From RAM1 sp041905405 (GTDB taxonomy: Bacteria; Pseudomonadota; Gammaproteobacteria; Burkholderiales; Burkholderiaceae_C), in NCBI GenBank assembly GCA_041905405.1, contig JAYRLC010000015.1, positions 1 through 64,000 of the forward strand: a stretch of DNA of 64,000 nucleotides. Direction: 5' to 3'. The notes beneath the pieces were generated by a model. That model had not been told where the DNA came from. It worked only from the letters and a program-made list of their open reading frames with translations, and did no database searches. The position numbers and the translations under genes are program-made. Of this stretch, positions 1-8,264 are shown one piece after another (the first letter of the stretch is position 1; every line of letters starts with the position of its first letter).

Positions 1-100
1 GATGGGCGCTGCGCAATCTACGCGTCAGGCTTGAAGCCAAAGCGAGTTCCCGGCATACGCCCATCCTGTTCAGGACACCCCGAACAAGACGAACAATACA

Positions 101-180
101 AGCGAGTTCCGCGGCGCAACCGACCCCTGAGCACCGGAGTGGAGTTTTTGCGCAGCAAAAACCGCCGCAGCGTGAGCCCC
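101..180. repeat. Intergenic repeat, copy A (about 80 bp)
   Basis: This stretch matches the reverse complement of 34137-34216 at roughly 72 of 80 positions by eye. It includes the shared core GAGTTTTTGCG and the flank GAGTTCCGCGGCGCAACCGA. A 67-codon open frame at 31-234 runs across it, but the repeat gives a similar peptide in the other copy and no family is recognisable, so I read it as non-coding. The whole stretch 1-269 holds no convincing gene. The aacS stop lies at 270. Confidence 0.75.
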
Positions 181-269
181 CGCCGGCTACCGCCTGCCGC
201 GAAGCAGCGAGCGATACAACACCGTCGTCAGTAAAGCATAGCGTCAACAGCCCCTACGCGGACCGCAGT

Positions 270-2288
270 TCAGGCCGCCGCCTTTGCCGCGCGGTTGCGC
301 GCAAACGCCACATACCAGTCCAGGCACCCCGGGTTGGCCATGGCGTCTTTGTTCACGACCTTCTGGATCGGCTGACCCAGCAGCAGTTTCTTGATCGGCA
401 ACTCCTGCTTCTTGCCCGACAGCGTGCGCGGGATCTCGGCGACCTGGAAGATGTCGTTGGGCACGAAGCGCGGGCTCAGGGCCGTTTTGATTGCGCCATT
501 GATGCGGTTGCGCAGTGCGTCGTCCAGCTCGATGCCGTCGCGCAGCACAACGAACAGCGGCATGTAGCTGTCGCGGCCCAGATATTCCAGGTCCACCACC
601 ATGGAGTCCATGACCTCAGGCAGGGCCTCGACCGCGCTGTACAGCTCGCTCGTGCCCATGCGCAGGCCGTGGCGGTTGATGGTGGCGTCGCTGCGGCCGT
701 AGATGATGCAGCCGCCGTTCAGGCCGATCTTCAGCCAGTCGCCGTGCCTCCACACGCCGGGGTACATGTCGAAATAGCTCGACAGGTAACGCTTGTTGCC
801 TTCGTCGCCCCAGAAGTACAGCGGCATGGACGGGATGGGCTGGCTGCACACCAGCTCGCCCACTTCGTTGATGACGGGCTCGCCCTGCTCGTTCCAGGCC
901 TCGACCGCGCAGCCGAGCAGGCGGCATTGCATCTCGCCCGCGACCAGGGGCAGCTCGCGGTTGCCGCCGATGAACGCGCCCGCAAAGTCGGTGCCGCCGC
1001 TGATGTTGCACCACCAGATGTTGTGGACACCGAGCTTTTCAAATTCGGACGTGCCCCAGTTCTGCGCGTCCGCGCTCAGCGGCGAACCCGTGGTGCCCAG
1101 GGCGCGCACGGTCTTCAGCCCGGGCATGGTGGACAGATCCACACCGGCTTTCAGGCAGTTGGCAAAGAACGCCGCGCCCGCACCGAAGAAGGTCACGCAC
1201 AGCTCGGCGCCAAAGCGCCAGAGCGTCGCCCAGTCGGGCTTGTCCTTGCTTCCACCGGGGTTGCCGTCGTAGATGCAGCAGGTCGTGCCGTTGAGCAGGC
1301 CACTCATCTGCGCGTTCCACATGACCCAGCCCGTGGAGCTGTACCAGTGGTAGCGCTCGCCAAAGTTGTTGGGCTTGTAGCTGCAACCCACGTCGTTGTG
1401 CAACGTCTTGAGCGCCATGGCCACGATCACCGTGCCGCCGTGTCCGTGCACGATGGGCTTGGGCAGGCCCGTGGTGCCGCTGGAATAGACGATCCACAGC
1501 GGGTGGTCGAACGGCAGCCACAGCGGCTCGAAGGCTGCGGTGGCCGCGTCGTTGCGTGCCGTCGTGTCGGCCATCAGCGTGTACGGTTGCAGCGGCGCCA
1601 GCGCCGCGTCGTCCACGCCCAGGTTGCGCTGCACGACCAGGTGCCGCACCGTGGGCAGCGCCGCGCGCAGCTCGGCCACCACCGCCGTGCGGTCGAAGTC
1701 ACGCCCGCCGTAGCTCACGCCGTCGCAGGCGATCAGCACCGTGGGCTCGATCTGCCTGAAGCGGTCCAGCACCGCGGCCGTGCCCATGTCGGGCGCGCAG
1801 ATGCTCCACACGCCGCCCAGGCTCACCACCGCCAGGAACGCGACCATGGCCTCGGGCACGTTGGGCAGGTAGGCGGCCACGCGGTCGCCGGGCTTGAGGC
1901 CCTGCGCCTTCAGATGCAGCGCCATGGACGCGACCTGGCGGCGCAGCTCGGGCCAGGACAGCTCGCGGTGGTTGCCCTTTTCGTTGCGGCTGATGATGGC
2001 GGGCAGCCCTGCGGCGTCGGCCGGCCCCACGTGGCGGAACACCTGTTGCGCGTAGTTGAACTGCGCGCCGGGAAACCAGCGCGCGCCCGGCATGCGGTTG
2101 TCGGCCAGCACGGCCGTGTGCGGCGTGGGCGACTGCAGGTCGAAATAGTCCCAGATGCTCTGCCAGAAGGCGGCCAGATCGGTGACCGACCAGCGCCACA
2201 GTGCGTCATACGAGTCGAAAGACAGGCCACGTGTCTCGCGCAGCCATTGTTGATAGAGCGTGATCTGGGGGATGTTGGGGGCGGTCAT
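270..2288 (-). CDS. aacS: Acetoacetyl-CoA synthetase
   Basis: This 672-residue ANL-superfamily adenylate-forming enzyme is expected to activate acetoacetate with ATP and CoA in the cytoplasm. That lets ketone bodies or polyhydroxybutyrate breakdown products enter acetyl-CoA metabolism. The adenylation P-loop YSSGTTGLPKP lies near residues 268-278. The C-terminal domain carries RTLSGKKQELP, which contains the catalytic lysine. Length and end-to-end similarity fit acetoacetate-CoA ligase rather than acetyl-CoA synthetase. The frame is open for 30 codons further upstream, but I chose the ATG at 2288 because family members begin close to this point. It is divergent from a tetR gene. The TetR-type operator at 2371-2386 lies in the shared 110-bp gap, so regulation by that repressor is likely. 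Confidence 0.93.
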   Translation of the reverse strand: MTAPNIPQITLYQQWLRETRGLSFDSYDALWRWSVTDLAAFWQSIWDYFDLQSPTPHTAVLADNRMPGARWFPGAQFNYAQQVFRHVGPADAAGLPAIISRNEKGNHRELSWPELRRQVASMALHLKAQGLKPGDRVAAYLPNVPEAMVAFLAVVSLGGVWSICAPDMGTAAVLDRFRQIEPTVLIACDGVSYGGRDFDRTAVVAELRAALPTVRHLVVQRNLGVDDAALAPLQPYTLMADTTARNDAATAAFEPLWLPFDHPLWIVYSSGTTGLPKPIVHGHGGTVIVAMALKTLHNDVGCSYKPNNFGERYHWYSSTGWVMWNAQMSGLLNGTTCCIYDGNPGGSKDKPDWATLWRFGAELCVTFFGAGAAFFANCLKAGVDLSTMPGLKTVRALGTTGSPLSADAQNWGTSEFEKLGVHNIWWCNISGGTDFAGAFIGGNRELPLVAGEMQCRLLGCAVEAWNEQGEPVINEVGELVCSQPIPSMPLYFWGDEGNKRYLSSYFDMYPGVWRHGDWLKIGLNGGCIIYGRSDATINRHGLRMGTSELYSAVEALPEVMDSMVVDLEYLGRDSYMPLFVVLRDGIELDDALRNRINGAIKTALSPRFVPNDIFQVAEIPRTLSGKKQELPIKKLLLGQPIQKVVNKDAMANPGCLDWYVAFARNRAAKAAA

Positions 2289-2370
2289 GCGGGCAGCATA
2301 CGAGGGCTGCCGAGTCCGAACTGTCACTTCCGGTTTAGTTGCAGATCGGGATTTCCCCTGACGCTTGCAA

Positions 2371-2386
2371 TTTCGCACACACGTGC
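2371..2386. promoter_or_regulatory. Candidate TetR operator 1
   Basis: TTTCGCAC-N4-GTGC, an inverted GCAC/GTGC repeat, lies 13 bp before the tetR start codon and between the divergent aacS and tetR genes. The same 8+4+4 pattern recurs at 3056-3071, just downstream of tetR. Two matching sites around one regulator gene suggest autoregulation. This is inferred from the pattern only. Confidence 0.6.
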
Positions 2387-2398
2387 TAATATCCGCCC

Positions 2399-3001
2399 AT
2401 GGACGCCAAAACCCAGAAAGCCGAGCTCACGCGCGCCGCCATCGTCGGCGCCGCGCTGGACCTGGCCGCGGCCGAGGGGCTGGAGGCGATCTCGCTGCAG
2501 GTCGTGGCCGACCGCATCGGCCTGTCCAAGAGCGGCGTGTTTTCCCGCGTGGGCTCGCGCGAGGCGCTGCAGAAGGCCGTGATCGAGGAGTTCGGCCACC
2601 GCTTTCTGGCCGAGGTGTTCGTGCCGTCCATGCAGCAGCCCAAAGGCCTGCCGCGCCTGAACGAGATCGTGCGGCGCTGGATCATCCGCACCCGCGACGT
2701 CGAGGCGCACACCGGCTGCCTGTACACCGCTGGCGCCTTCGAGCTGGACGACCGCGCGGGCGAGCTGCGCGACCACCTGTTCAACGAAGTCACCCGCTGG
2801 CGCGCCGCGCTGCGCCGCACCGTGCTGCAGGCCGTTGACGCCGGGCACTTCAGACCCGACACCGACGCCGAGCAAGTCGTCGGTGAACTCAGCAGCCTGA
2901 TCATGGGCATGCTGCACGATGCCCGCTTCCTGCGCGACCCGCGGGCGGCGGACCGCACCCAGGCGTCATGGGACCGCCTGGTCAAGAGCTACCAGCCCTA
3001 A
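2399..3001 (+). CDS. TetR/AcrR family transcriptional regulator
   Basis: The protein has 200 residues. Residues 8-55 form the TetR helix-turn-helix: an ARS/AIVGAALDLAAAEG helix followed by LQVVADRIGLSKSGVFSRVGS. The C-terminal half is a helical ligand and dimer domain with LNEIVRRWI and the GCLYTAGAFE motif seen in the YbiH-like branch. It is probably a repressor of its neighbours. Palindromic GCAC-N4-GTGC sites lie just upstream of its own start, shared with divergent aacS, and just upstream of the following small membrane gene and hydrolase. The ligand is not evident; an acyl-CoA or an aromatic compound would fit the family. The ATG at 2399 is the only sensible start. Confidence 0.9.
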   Translation: MDAKTQKAELTRAAIVGAALDLAAAEGLEAISLQVVADRIGLSKSGVFSRVGSREALQKAVIEEFGHRFLAEVFVPSMQQPKGLPRLNEIVRRWIIRTRDVEAHTGCLYTAGAFELDDRAGELRDHLFNEVTRWRAALRRTVLQAVDAGHFRPDTDAEQVVGELSSLIMGMLHDARFLRDPRAADRTQASWDRLVKSYQP

Positions 3002-3055
3002 CCCCCCCACCGAAGGACTTACGGCCATGTCGCCCTTGCTTCTGTCATACCCATA

Positions 3056-3071
3056 TTTCGCACGACTGTGC
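3056..3071. promoter_or_regulatory. Candidate TetR operator 2
   Basis: TTTCGCAC-N4-GTGC again. Here the palindrome extends to CGCAC-N4-GTGCG. It lies 55 bp after the tetR stop and 17 bp before the start of the small membrane gene at 3089. It is the twin of the site at 2371-2386. Confidence 0.6.
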
Positions 3072-3088
3072 GGAGAAAGGATTTCATC

Positions 3089-3202
3089 ATGCTGATCATC
3101 CTGGCACTGGCCCTGGTGTGGGGCGGCTGGCGCGTCGTGCGCGCGGCCCAGGCGTCGCTGCGCAATCTGCCGCGCAGCAATGACGACTGGATCTGGTACT
3201 GA
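3089..3202 (+). CDS. Small single-pass membrane peptide (37 aa)
   Basis: This short ORF has a good Shine-Dalgarno (GGAGAAAGG at 3072-3080). It encodes an N-terminal hydrophobic helix, MLIILALALVWGGW, then a basic stretch and an aromatic C-terminus ending DDWIWY. It sits between tetR and an alpha/beta hydrolase, 20 bp before the latter's start codon, so the two are probably co-transcribed under the TetR operator at 3056. The positive-inside charge pattern suggests a periplasmic N-terminus and a cytoplasmic tail. I recognise no family. It could be a membrane anchor or a small regulatory subunit for the hydrolase, but this is inference from position. Confidence 0.6.
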   Translation: MLIILALALVWGGWRVVRAAQASLRNLPRSNDDWIWY

Positions 3203-3222
3203 GCACCGCGAAGGAGCCGCCC

Positions 3223-4113
3223 ATGACCACCACCCGCACCACGCTCGAAGCCGCGTCGAGCTTCTATCAGACCAGCCCCGGCGTGCGCCTGTTCCGCCTG
3301 GCGCTGGGCACGTCGCAACGCCTGTGGCCCGCCCTGTCCGTGCGCTGGGCGTACCGTCTGTTCGGCACGCCGCTGCCGCCCCGGTGGCTGAACCGCCAGG
3401 TGCCCTGGGACGGCGGCTGGCGCGTGGACGCCTGGCCGTTCGAAAACGCGGACATCACGCTGTACCAGCGGCGCGCCGCGCCGCACGGCCCCGTGGCGCT
3501 GCTGCTGCACGGCTGGGGCGGCCACGCGCGCCAGATGCTGCCGCTGGCCGACGCGCTGGCCGGCCAGGGCCTGCGCCCCGTGCTGGTGGAAATGCCCGCC
3601 CACGGCCGCAGCAGCGGCAGCACCACCAACCTGCCGCAGTTTGCGCGCGTGATCGAGTACGTGACGGCGCGGCTGCAGCAGGAGGGACACCACATCGGCG
3701 TGGTGGTGGCGCATTCGCTCGCGGCCAACGCCGCTGCCCATGCCGCCGCGCGCGGCGCGGCCATGGACAAGCTGGTGCTGATCGCGCCGCCCGCGTCACC
3801 GCTGGACTACACACGCCTGTTCGCGCACGTGTTCGGCCTGTCCGAAGGCACGCGCGCGGCCATGCAGCGGCGCATCGAGGCGCGCGAGGGCATCCTCATG
3901 CCGCAGTTCGAGCCCGACGCCGTGGGGCCGCGCGTGCAGGTGCCCACGCTGGTGGTGCATGACCGCGGCGACTCCATCAACCGCTTTGCCGACGGACAGG
4001 CCTATGCCCATGCGATCCGCGGTGCGCAGCTGCTGGCGACCGAGGGGCTGGGGCACCGCAAGGTCCTGAAGGATGCGCAGGTGCTGGGACGCGTGGCGAT
4101 CTTTGCGCGCTGA
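3223..4113 (+). CDS. Alpha/beta hydrolase
   Basis: This 296-residue cytoplasmic hydrolase has the oxyanion-hole motif LLLHGWGGHA (near residues 90-100). The nucleophile elbow is VVVAHSLAAN, so the usual GxSxG is AHSLA. The likely acid is the Asp in VVHDRGDSINRF and the likely base is the His in EGLGHRKVLK. All three members of a Ser-Asp-His triad are therefore present. An RBS (AAGGAG) precedes the ATG. It follows the small membrane gene closely and probably belongs to the TetR-controlled unit. The substrate is unknown; an ester or thioester would fit the neighbouring acetoacetyl-CoA synthetase. The last gene of this rightward run, it converges with the SDR gene at 4129. Confidence 0.85.
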   Translation: MTTTRTTLEAASSFYQTSPGVRLFRLALGTSQRLWPALSVRWAYRLFGTPLPPRWLNRQVPWDGGWRVDAWPFENADITLYQRRAAPHGPVALLLHGWGGHARQMLPLADALAGQGLRPVLVEMPAHGRSSGSTTNLPQFARVIEYVTARLQQEGHHIGVVVAHSLAANAAAHAAARGAAMDKLVLIAPPASPLDYTRLFAHVFGLSEGTRAAMQRRIEAREGILMPQFEPDAVGPRVQVPTLVVHDRGDSINRFADGQAYAHAIRGAQLLATEGLGHRKVLKDAQVLGRVAIFAR

Positions 4114-4128
4114 CCGCCTGCTGCGCGC

Positions 4129-4899
4129 TCAGATCCGCCAGCGCGCCCCCGCGTCCACGTCGATCACCGTGCCCGAGATGTACGCCGCCTGCGGCGACGC
4201 GAGGAACCAGACGGCATCCGCGATTTCGCCGGCATGGGCCATGCGGCCCAGCGGCAGATTGGCCAGCGCCTGGGCATAGGCGCCCTGTGCACCGGCCGCG
4301 CCGCTGGCGGCGGAGCCACCCGCGCTGCCCTGCGTGCGGGGCGTGGCGGTCAGGCCGGGGTTGATGCCCACGATGCGGATACCGTCGTCCACGCTGAGCG
4401 CGCCGGCCACCTGCGTGAACGAGATCAGCGCCGCGTTGGCCGTGGTGGTCAGCACGGATTTCGCGTTCGGCCGCACGCCGGCCGTGCCGATGATGTTGAC
4501 CACGACGCCGCCCCGACCGCCGTTCGCGGCCTGCATGCGCTCGCAGGCCAGGCGAGTGGCCTCGATGCAGCCCAGTACCTTGTCCGACCAGCTGCCGCGC
4601 CAGTCGGCCGGCTGCGATTGCGCCAGCGACAGCCGCGGAATGCTGCCGGCCGAGTTGACCAGCACGTCCAGCCGCGGGATCTGCGCCATGGCCGCCGCCA
4701 GCGACGGCGCGTCGCCGACGTCGCACACATGCGCCTCACACACCGCGCCGCCCGCGCGCAGTTCACCGCCCAGCGACGCGAGCTTGCCCGGGTCGCGCCC
4801 CAGGAGGTGCAGTGCATCGCCCCCCGCTGCAAAGCGCTTCGCGATCGCCATACCGATGCCACCGGTCGCGCCGGTGATGGCCACGTGTCTTGCCGTCAT
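4129..4899 (-). CDS. SDR-fold protein lacking the catalytic Tyr and Lys
   Basis: This 256-residue Rossmann protein has the NAD(P)-binding motif GATGGIG (residues 9-15), the NSAG motif after beta4, and the C-terminal YISGTVIDVDAG segment typical of short-chain dehydrogenases. At the active site, where the family has YxxxK followed by AAL, this protein reads TTTANAAL. The catalytic tyrosine and lysine are therefore replaced by Thr and Asn. The frame is intact and the rest of the domain is well conserved, so it is not an obvious pseudogene. The start was set at the ATG at 4899, preceded by AGGGGA. The upstream in-frame ATGs lack this. It may be a non-catalytic binder or a structural partner. Confidence 0.85.
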   Translation of the reverse strand: MTARHVAITGATGGIGMAIAKRFAAGGDALHLLGRDPGKLASLGGELRAGGAVCEAHVCDVGDAPSLAAAMAQIPRLDVLVNSAGSIPRLSLAQSQPADWRGSWSDKVLGCIEATRLACERMQAANGGRGGVVVNIIGTAGVRPNAKSVLTTTANAALISFTQVAGALSVDDGIRIVGINPGLTATPRTQGSAGGSAASGAAGAQGAYAQALANLPLGRMAHAGEIADAVWFLASPQAAYISGTVIDVDAGARWRI

Positions 4900-5023
4900 C
4901 TGCGGTGTCCCCTTCATGCCAGGCCAAAGGCCGCATGATCGCACCTGCCGCGGTGCAGCATTGCCATGCACCATATCGGTGCCCTAACATCGCCCCCACT
5001 TCAACATTCAAGAGGAGCGGAGC

Positions 5024-6310
5024 ATGGGCCTATTCGACTGGACCGAGAAACCGGCATCGGTACTGCAGCAAGGGGGCGTGATCGGCCCCGACGAGCGGCT
5101 GCCCTGGCCGCAGACCGCCGTGATGGGCGTGCAGCACGTGATCGCGATGTTCGGCGCCACGGTGCTGGCGCCGATCCTCATGGGGTTCGACCCCAACATC
5201 GCCATCCTGATGAGCGGCATCGGCACGCTGATCTTCTTTGTCATCACCGGCGGCAAGGTGCCCAGCTACCTGGGGTCCAGCTTTGCGTTCATCGGCGTGG
5301 TGATCGCGGCCACGGCCTATGCGGGCAAGGGGCCCAACGCCAACATCGGCGTGGCACTGGGCGGCATCATCGCCTGCGGCGTGCTGTACATCGCGATCGG
5401 CGCGATCGTGCAGGCCATTGGCACGGGCTGGATCGAACGCTTCATGCCACCCGTGGTGACCGGTGCCGTGGTGGCCGTGATCGGCCTGAACCTGGCGGGC
5501 ATCCCGGTCAAGAACATGGCGGCCAGCAACTTCGATTCATGGATGCAGGCCGTGACCTTTGTGTGCGTGGCGCTGGTGGCCGTTTTCACGCGCGGCATGG
5601 TGCAGCGCCTGCTGATCCTGGTGGGGCTGATCGTGGCGTCGGTGATCTACGCCGTGCTGACCAACGGCATGGGCCTGGGCAAGGCTATGGACCTGTCGGG
5701 CATCGCCAACGCGGCCTGGTTCGGCGCACCGGCGTTTGCCGCGCCGGTGTTCAGCGCGAATGCGATGCTGCTGATCGCGCCCGTGGCGATCATCCTGGTG
5801 GCCGAAAACCTGGGCCACATCAAGGCCGTGACGGCCATGACCGGCAAGAACCTGGACGTGTACATGGGCCGCGCCTTCATCGGTGACGGTGTGGCCACGG
5901 TGGTCAGCGGCAGCGCGGGCGGCACGGGCGTGACGACGTATGCCGAAAACATCGGCGTCATGGCCGCAACCAAAATCTATTCGACGGCGATCTTCCTGGT
6001 GGCCGCGGTCATTGCGCTGGTGCTGGGCTTCAGCCCCAAATTCGGCGCCCTGATCCAGGCGATCCCGCTGCCGGTCATGGGCGGCGTGAGCATCGTCGTC
6101 TTCGGCCTGATCGCCGTGGCCGGCGCCAAGATCTGGGTCGACAACAAGGTCGACTTTTCCGACAACAAGAACCTGCTGGTCGCTGCCATCACCCTGGTGC
6201 TGGGCACCGGCGACTTCACGCTGAAGTTCGGCCAGTTCGCGCTGGGCGGGATCGGGACGGCAACGTTTGGGGCGATTCTGCTGTATGCGTTGTTGAATCG
6301 GGGTAAATAA
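5024..6310 (+). CDS. uraA: Uracil/xanthine permease family (NCS2) transporter
   Basis: This 428-residue inner-membrane protein of about 14 hydrophobic segments matches the UraA branch of the NCS2 nucleobase:proton symporters. Signature regions are GVQHVIAMFGATVLAP in TM1 with the conserved QH, the GLNLAGIPV segment, VAENLGHIKAV carrying the substrate-binding glutamate of TM8, and ENIGVMAATKIYST. It most likely imports uracil. Xanthine or another pyrimidine cannot be excluded. A strong RBS (GAGGAG) precedes the ATG. It stands alone, divergent from the SDR gene. The following 201 bp hold a GCCCGG/CCGGGC stem at 6331-6348 without a T-tract, and no gene. Confidence 0.9.
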   Translation: MGLFDWTEKPASVLQQGGVIGPDERLPWPQTAVMGVQHVIAMFGATVLAPILMGFDPNIAILMSGIGTLIFFVITGGKVPSYLGSSFAFIGVVIAATAYAGKGPNANIGVALGGIIACGVLYIAIGAIVQAIGTGWIERFMPPVVTGAVVAVIGLNLAGIPVKNMAASNFDSWMQAVTFVCVALVAVFTRGMVQRLLILVGLIVASVIYAVLTNGMGLGKAMDLSGIANAAWFGAPAFAAPVFSANAMLLIAPVAIILVAENLGHIKAVTAMTGKNLDVYMGRAFIGDGVATVVSGSAGGTGVTTYAENIGVMAATKIYSTAIFLVAAVIALVLGFSPKFGALIQAIPLPVMGGVSIVVFGLIAVAGAKIWVDNKVDFSDNKNLLVAAITLVLGTGDFTLKFGQFALGGIGTATFGAILLYALLNRGK

Positions 6311-6511
6311 ATCAGCATCAACAGCGTGCCGCCCGGCCACCTCCGGGCGTAGCGCAGGATTCGCGCTGCGTACAAGCGTCGCGCGTGACGAGGTGGGGGT
6401 AGCGACGAGCCGGCGGCGCGCTACAAGAACATCTGCGCGAGCTCGGAGCGGAGAACGGGTGTGGACGGGCGGCGCGCCCGCCACGGTGCAGGCATGAAGG
6501 TCTTCAAAAGA

Positions 6512-6862
6512 CTATTCAGCCCACTTCCCTTTTTCGCTGACCACCACCTTCTCCCCCTGCCGCACATCCAGCACGCCCTCCTGGCTCACGCGGTACACCG
6601 TGTTGCCGTTGCGGAACTCGTAGCCCAGGAAGCGTGACGGCGTGACGCCGTCTGCCCCCAGGGTGTGCAGCGTGCGGCCCTTGAGCGTCAGCACCTTGCC
6701 GCTTTTGCGGCTGACGCCGATGTAGCGGGCGTCGTCGCAGGACACGGAGCCTTCCTTGCAGCCGATGACGGTCACTGCATAGTTGGGCGTGACCAGCACT
6801 TCCTGCGCCTGGACAGCGCCGGCTGCCAACAGCGCGCACAGCGTCGACATCAATTTGCGCAT
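6512..6862 (-). CDS. Small secreted protein of unknown function
   Basis: This 116-residue protein has a clear signal peptide (MRKLMSTLCALLAAGAVQAQ) and should be periplasmic. The mature part is beta-rich. It has two cysteines (IGCKEGSVSCDD) that could form a disulfide, and a C-terminal strand-rich segment ending VVVSEKGKWAE. I do not recognise a named family. It begins 7 bp after the stop of the upstream asmA-like gene, so the two are almost certainly co-transcribed and this may be an accessory envelope protein. Confidence 0.75.
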   Translation of the reverse strand: MRKLMSTLCALLAAGAVQAQEVLVTPNYAVTVIGCKEGSVSCDDARYIGVSRKSGKVLTLKGRTLHTLGADGVTPSRFLGYEFRNGNTVYRVSQEGVLDVRQGEKVVVSEKGKWAE

Positions 6863-6868
6863 TTGCGT

Positions 6869-8149
6869 TCAATCCTTCCTCTTCGGTTTGTCGTTGCCGA
6901 ACACACGGCCGATCACGCCGCCGATGCGCGCGCCGATCACCGTGCCCACGCCGGGCAGCACGGCGGTGCCGATGGCGGCGCCGGCCCAGAAGCCCGGCGG
7001 CACTTTCACGTCGGGCTTTTGCACCGGCCCGCTGACGGTGAACGGCACGCCGACCAGGCCGTCCACGATGTCCAGCGTGCCGCGTGCCTCGATGCGGCGC
7101 TGCCAGATCGTGGCCTCGCCGGCGGCGGTGTATTTGCCGGCTTTGGCCTTCAGCTCCGTGTAACTGAAGCGCGTGCCGTTCTCGGTGTTCTGGGTGGTCA
7201 TGTGGCCGGTCAGGCTGTCCAGCGGCGTCTGCCCGTCGCGCTCCTTGCCGCGGGTGCGCACGGCCTTGTCCAGGTCCAGGCGCAGCACCACGCCCTGCGT
7301 CACGGTCAGGTCGCTGTCGGTGCGCAGCGAGCGGGCCAGTTCGCCGACCGAATCCCCACTGGCCTTGAGCACAGTGCGACCCGACGCGCGGCCCGACAGC
7401 GGCGCGCGCCGGTTGAAGGTGGTGAGCGTCTGCGCGATCTCGATGTTCTGCGGCGCCAGTTCACCCGTCAGCGTGTATTGGCCGTTGGGCGATTCGGCCA
7501 GCGCAAACTGGCCGTGCGCCGTGCCGCCGCCCAGTTGCACCTGCGCCTTCCAGCGGTCGGCCTGCCCGTCACGCGTGAGCGCGAGCGACGCCGGTGTTTG
7601 CGCGCCGGGGCGGCGGATGCTGGCCGTGCGCGGACGCCATGCGGGGTCGAAGTCGATGTCGCCGTCGTACACCACGGGCACGCCGCTGTACGAGATCCAC
7701 GTGACGTCACGGAACACAAAGCGTTCCAGCGGCACGTCGCCCAGGCGAAAGTCCGCGCCGGGCGCCTGCGCCACCTGCGCGCGGCCGCGGAACGCGCCCA
7801 TCGCGTCGCGCGACAGCACAGCGCGCTCCAGCTCGGCCCGCTCCACCACGAACACGCGGTCGGTTGCCAGCGTCCACAGGCGCGGGTACAGGGCCACGCG
7901 GCCGATTTCGATGGGACGGTCCTGCTGCGTGCGGATGTCGCGCGCTTCGATCACGGGCTGCGGCAGCAGGCGCCACTGCGCCGCGCCTACTGTCACCTTG
8001 ACGCCCAGGCGCTGCTGCGCCTCGGCCTCGATACGCGCGACCAGCGCTTCGTCGTTGGGGATCCAGGTGCGCACGGCCACCCAGGCGCCCACGAGCGCGG
8101 CGGCCACGACGGCCACCGCCCCCAACCCCAGCAGGTGCGCGCGCTTCAT
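6869..8149 (-). CDS. AsmA family protein
   Basis: The 426-residue protein has an N-terminal membrane anchor (LLGLGAVAVVAAALVGAWVA) followed by an AsmA-type N-terminal domain (RIEAEAQQRLGVKVTVG, then ALYPRLWTL). The long beta-rich periplasmic part includes the typical late motif SGPVQKPDVKVP. A hydrophobic glycine-rich tail (GTAVLPGVGTVIGARIGG) and a basic end NDKPKRKD follow. AsmA-like proteins act in outer-membrane biogenesis and phospholipid transport, and this one is shorter than E. coli AsmA. It is the first gene of a two-gene unit with the small secreted protein. The ATG at 8149 directly precedes the anchor. Confidence 0.85.
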   Translation of the reverse strand: MKRAHLLGLGAVAVVAAALVGAWVAVRTWIPNDEALVARIEAEAQQRLGVKVTVGAAQWRLLPQPVIEARDIRTQQDRPIEIGRVALYPRLWTLATDRVFVVERAELERAVLSRDAMGAFRGRAQVAQAPGADFRLGDVPLERFVFRDVTWISYSGVPVVYDGDIDFDPAWRPRTASIRRPGAQTPASLALTRDGQADRWKAQVQLGGGTAHGQFALAESPNGQYTLTGELAPQNIEIAQTLTTFNRRAPLSGRASGRTVLKASGDSVGELARSLRTDSDLTVTQGVVLRLDLDKAVRTRGKERDGQTPLDSLTGHMTTQNTENGTRFSYTELKAKAGKYTAAGEATIWQRRIEARGTLDIVDGLVGVPFTVSGPVQKPDVKVPPGFWAGAAIGTAVLPGVGTVIGARIGGVIGRVFGNDKPKRKD

Positions 8150-8264
8150 ATGGCCGCCACGTTAACCCACGCCGTGCGTGACACGCTGTAGGTGAGCAGG
8201 CCGATATAGTTGAGACTTCAAGTATTCAGCCCACATCACCCCATTCATCGCAGGAGACACCACC

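Noticed and set aside
31..234. 67-codon open frame at the left edge
   Set aside because: It overlaps the dispersed repeat (copy A) and gives an Arg-rich peptide like the one in copy B. There is no RBS and no family.
669..2582. 637-codon frame on the plus strand
   Set aside because: It is antisense to aacS and then runs into tetR in the wrong frame. Its His/Arg/Ala/Val-rich composition is typical of GC-rich antisense DNA.
6331..6348. GCCCGG/CCGGGC stem after the uraA-like gene
   Set aside because: There is no T tract, and short GC stems are common here. It is only a weak terminator candidate.
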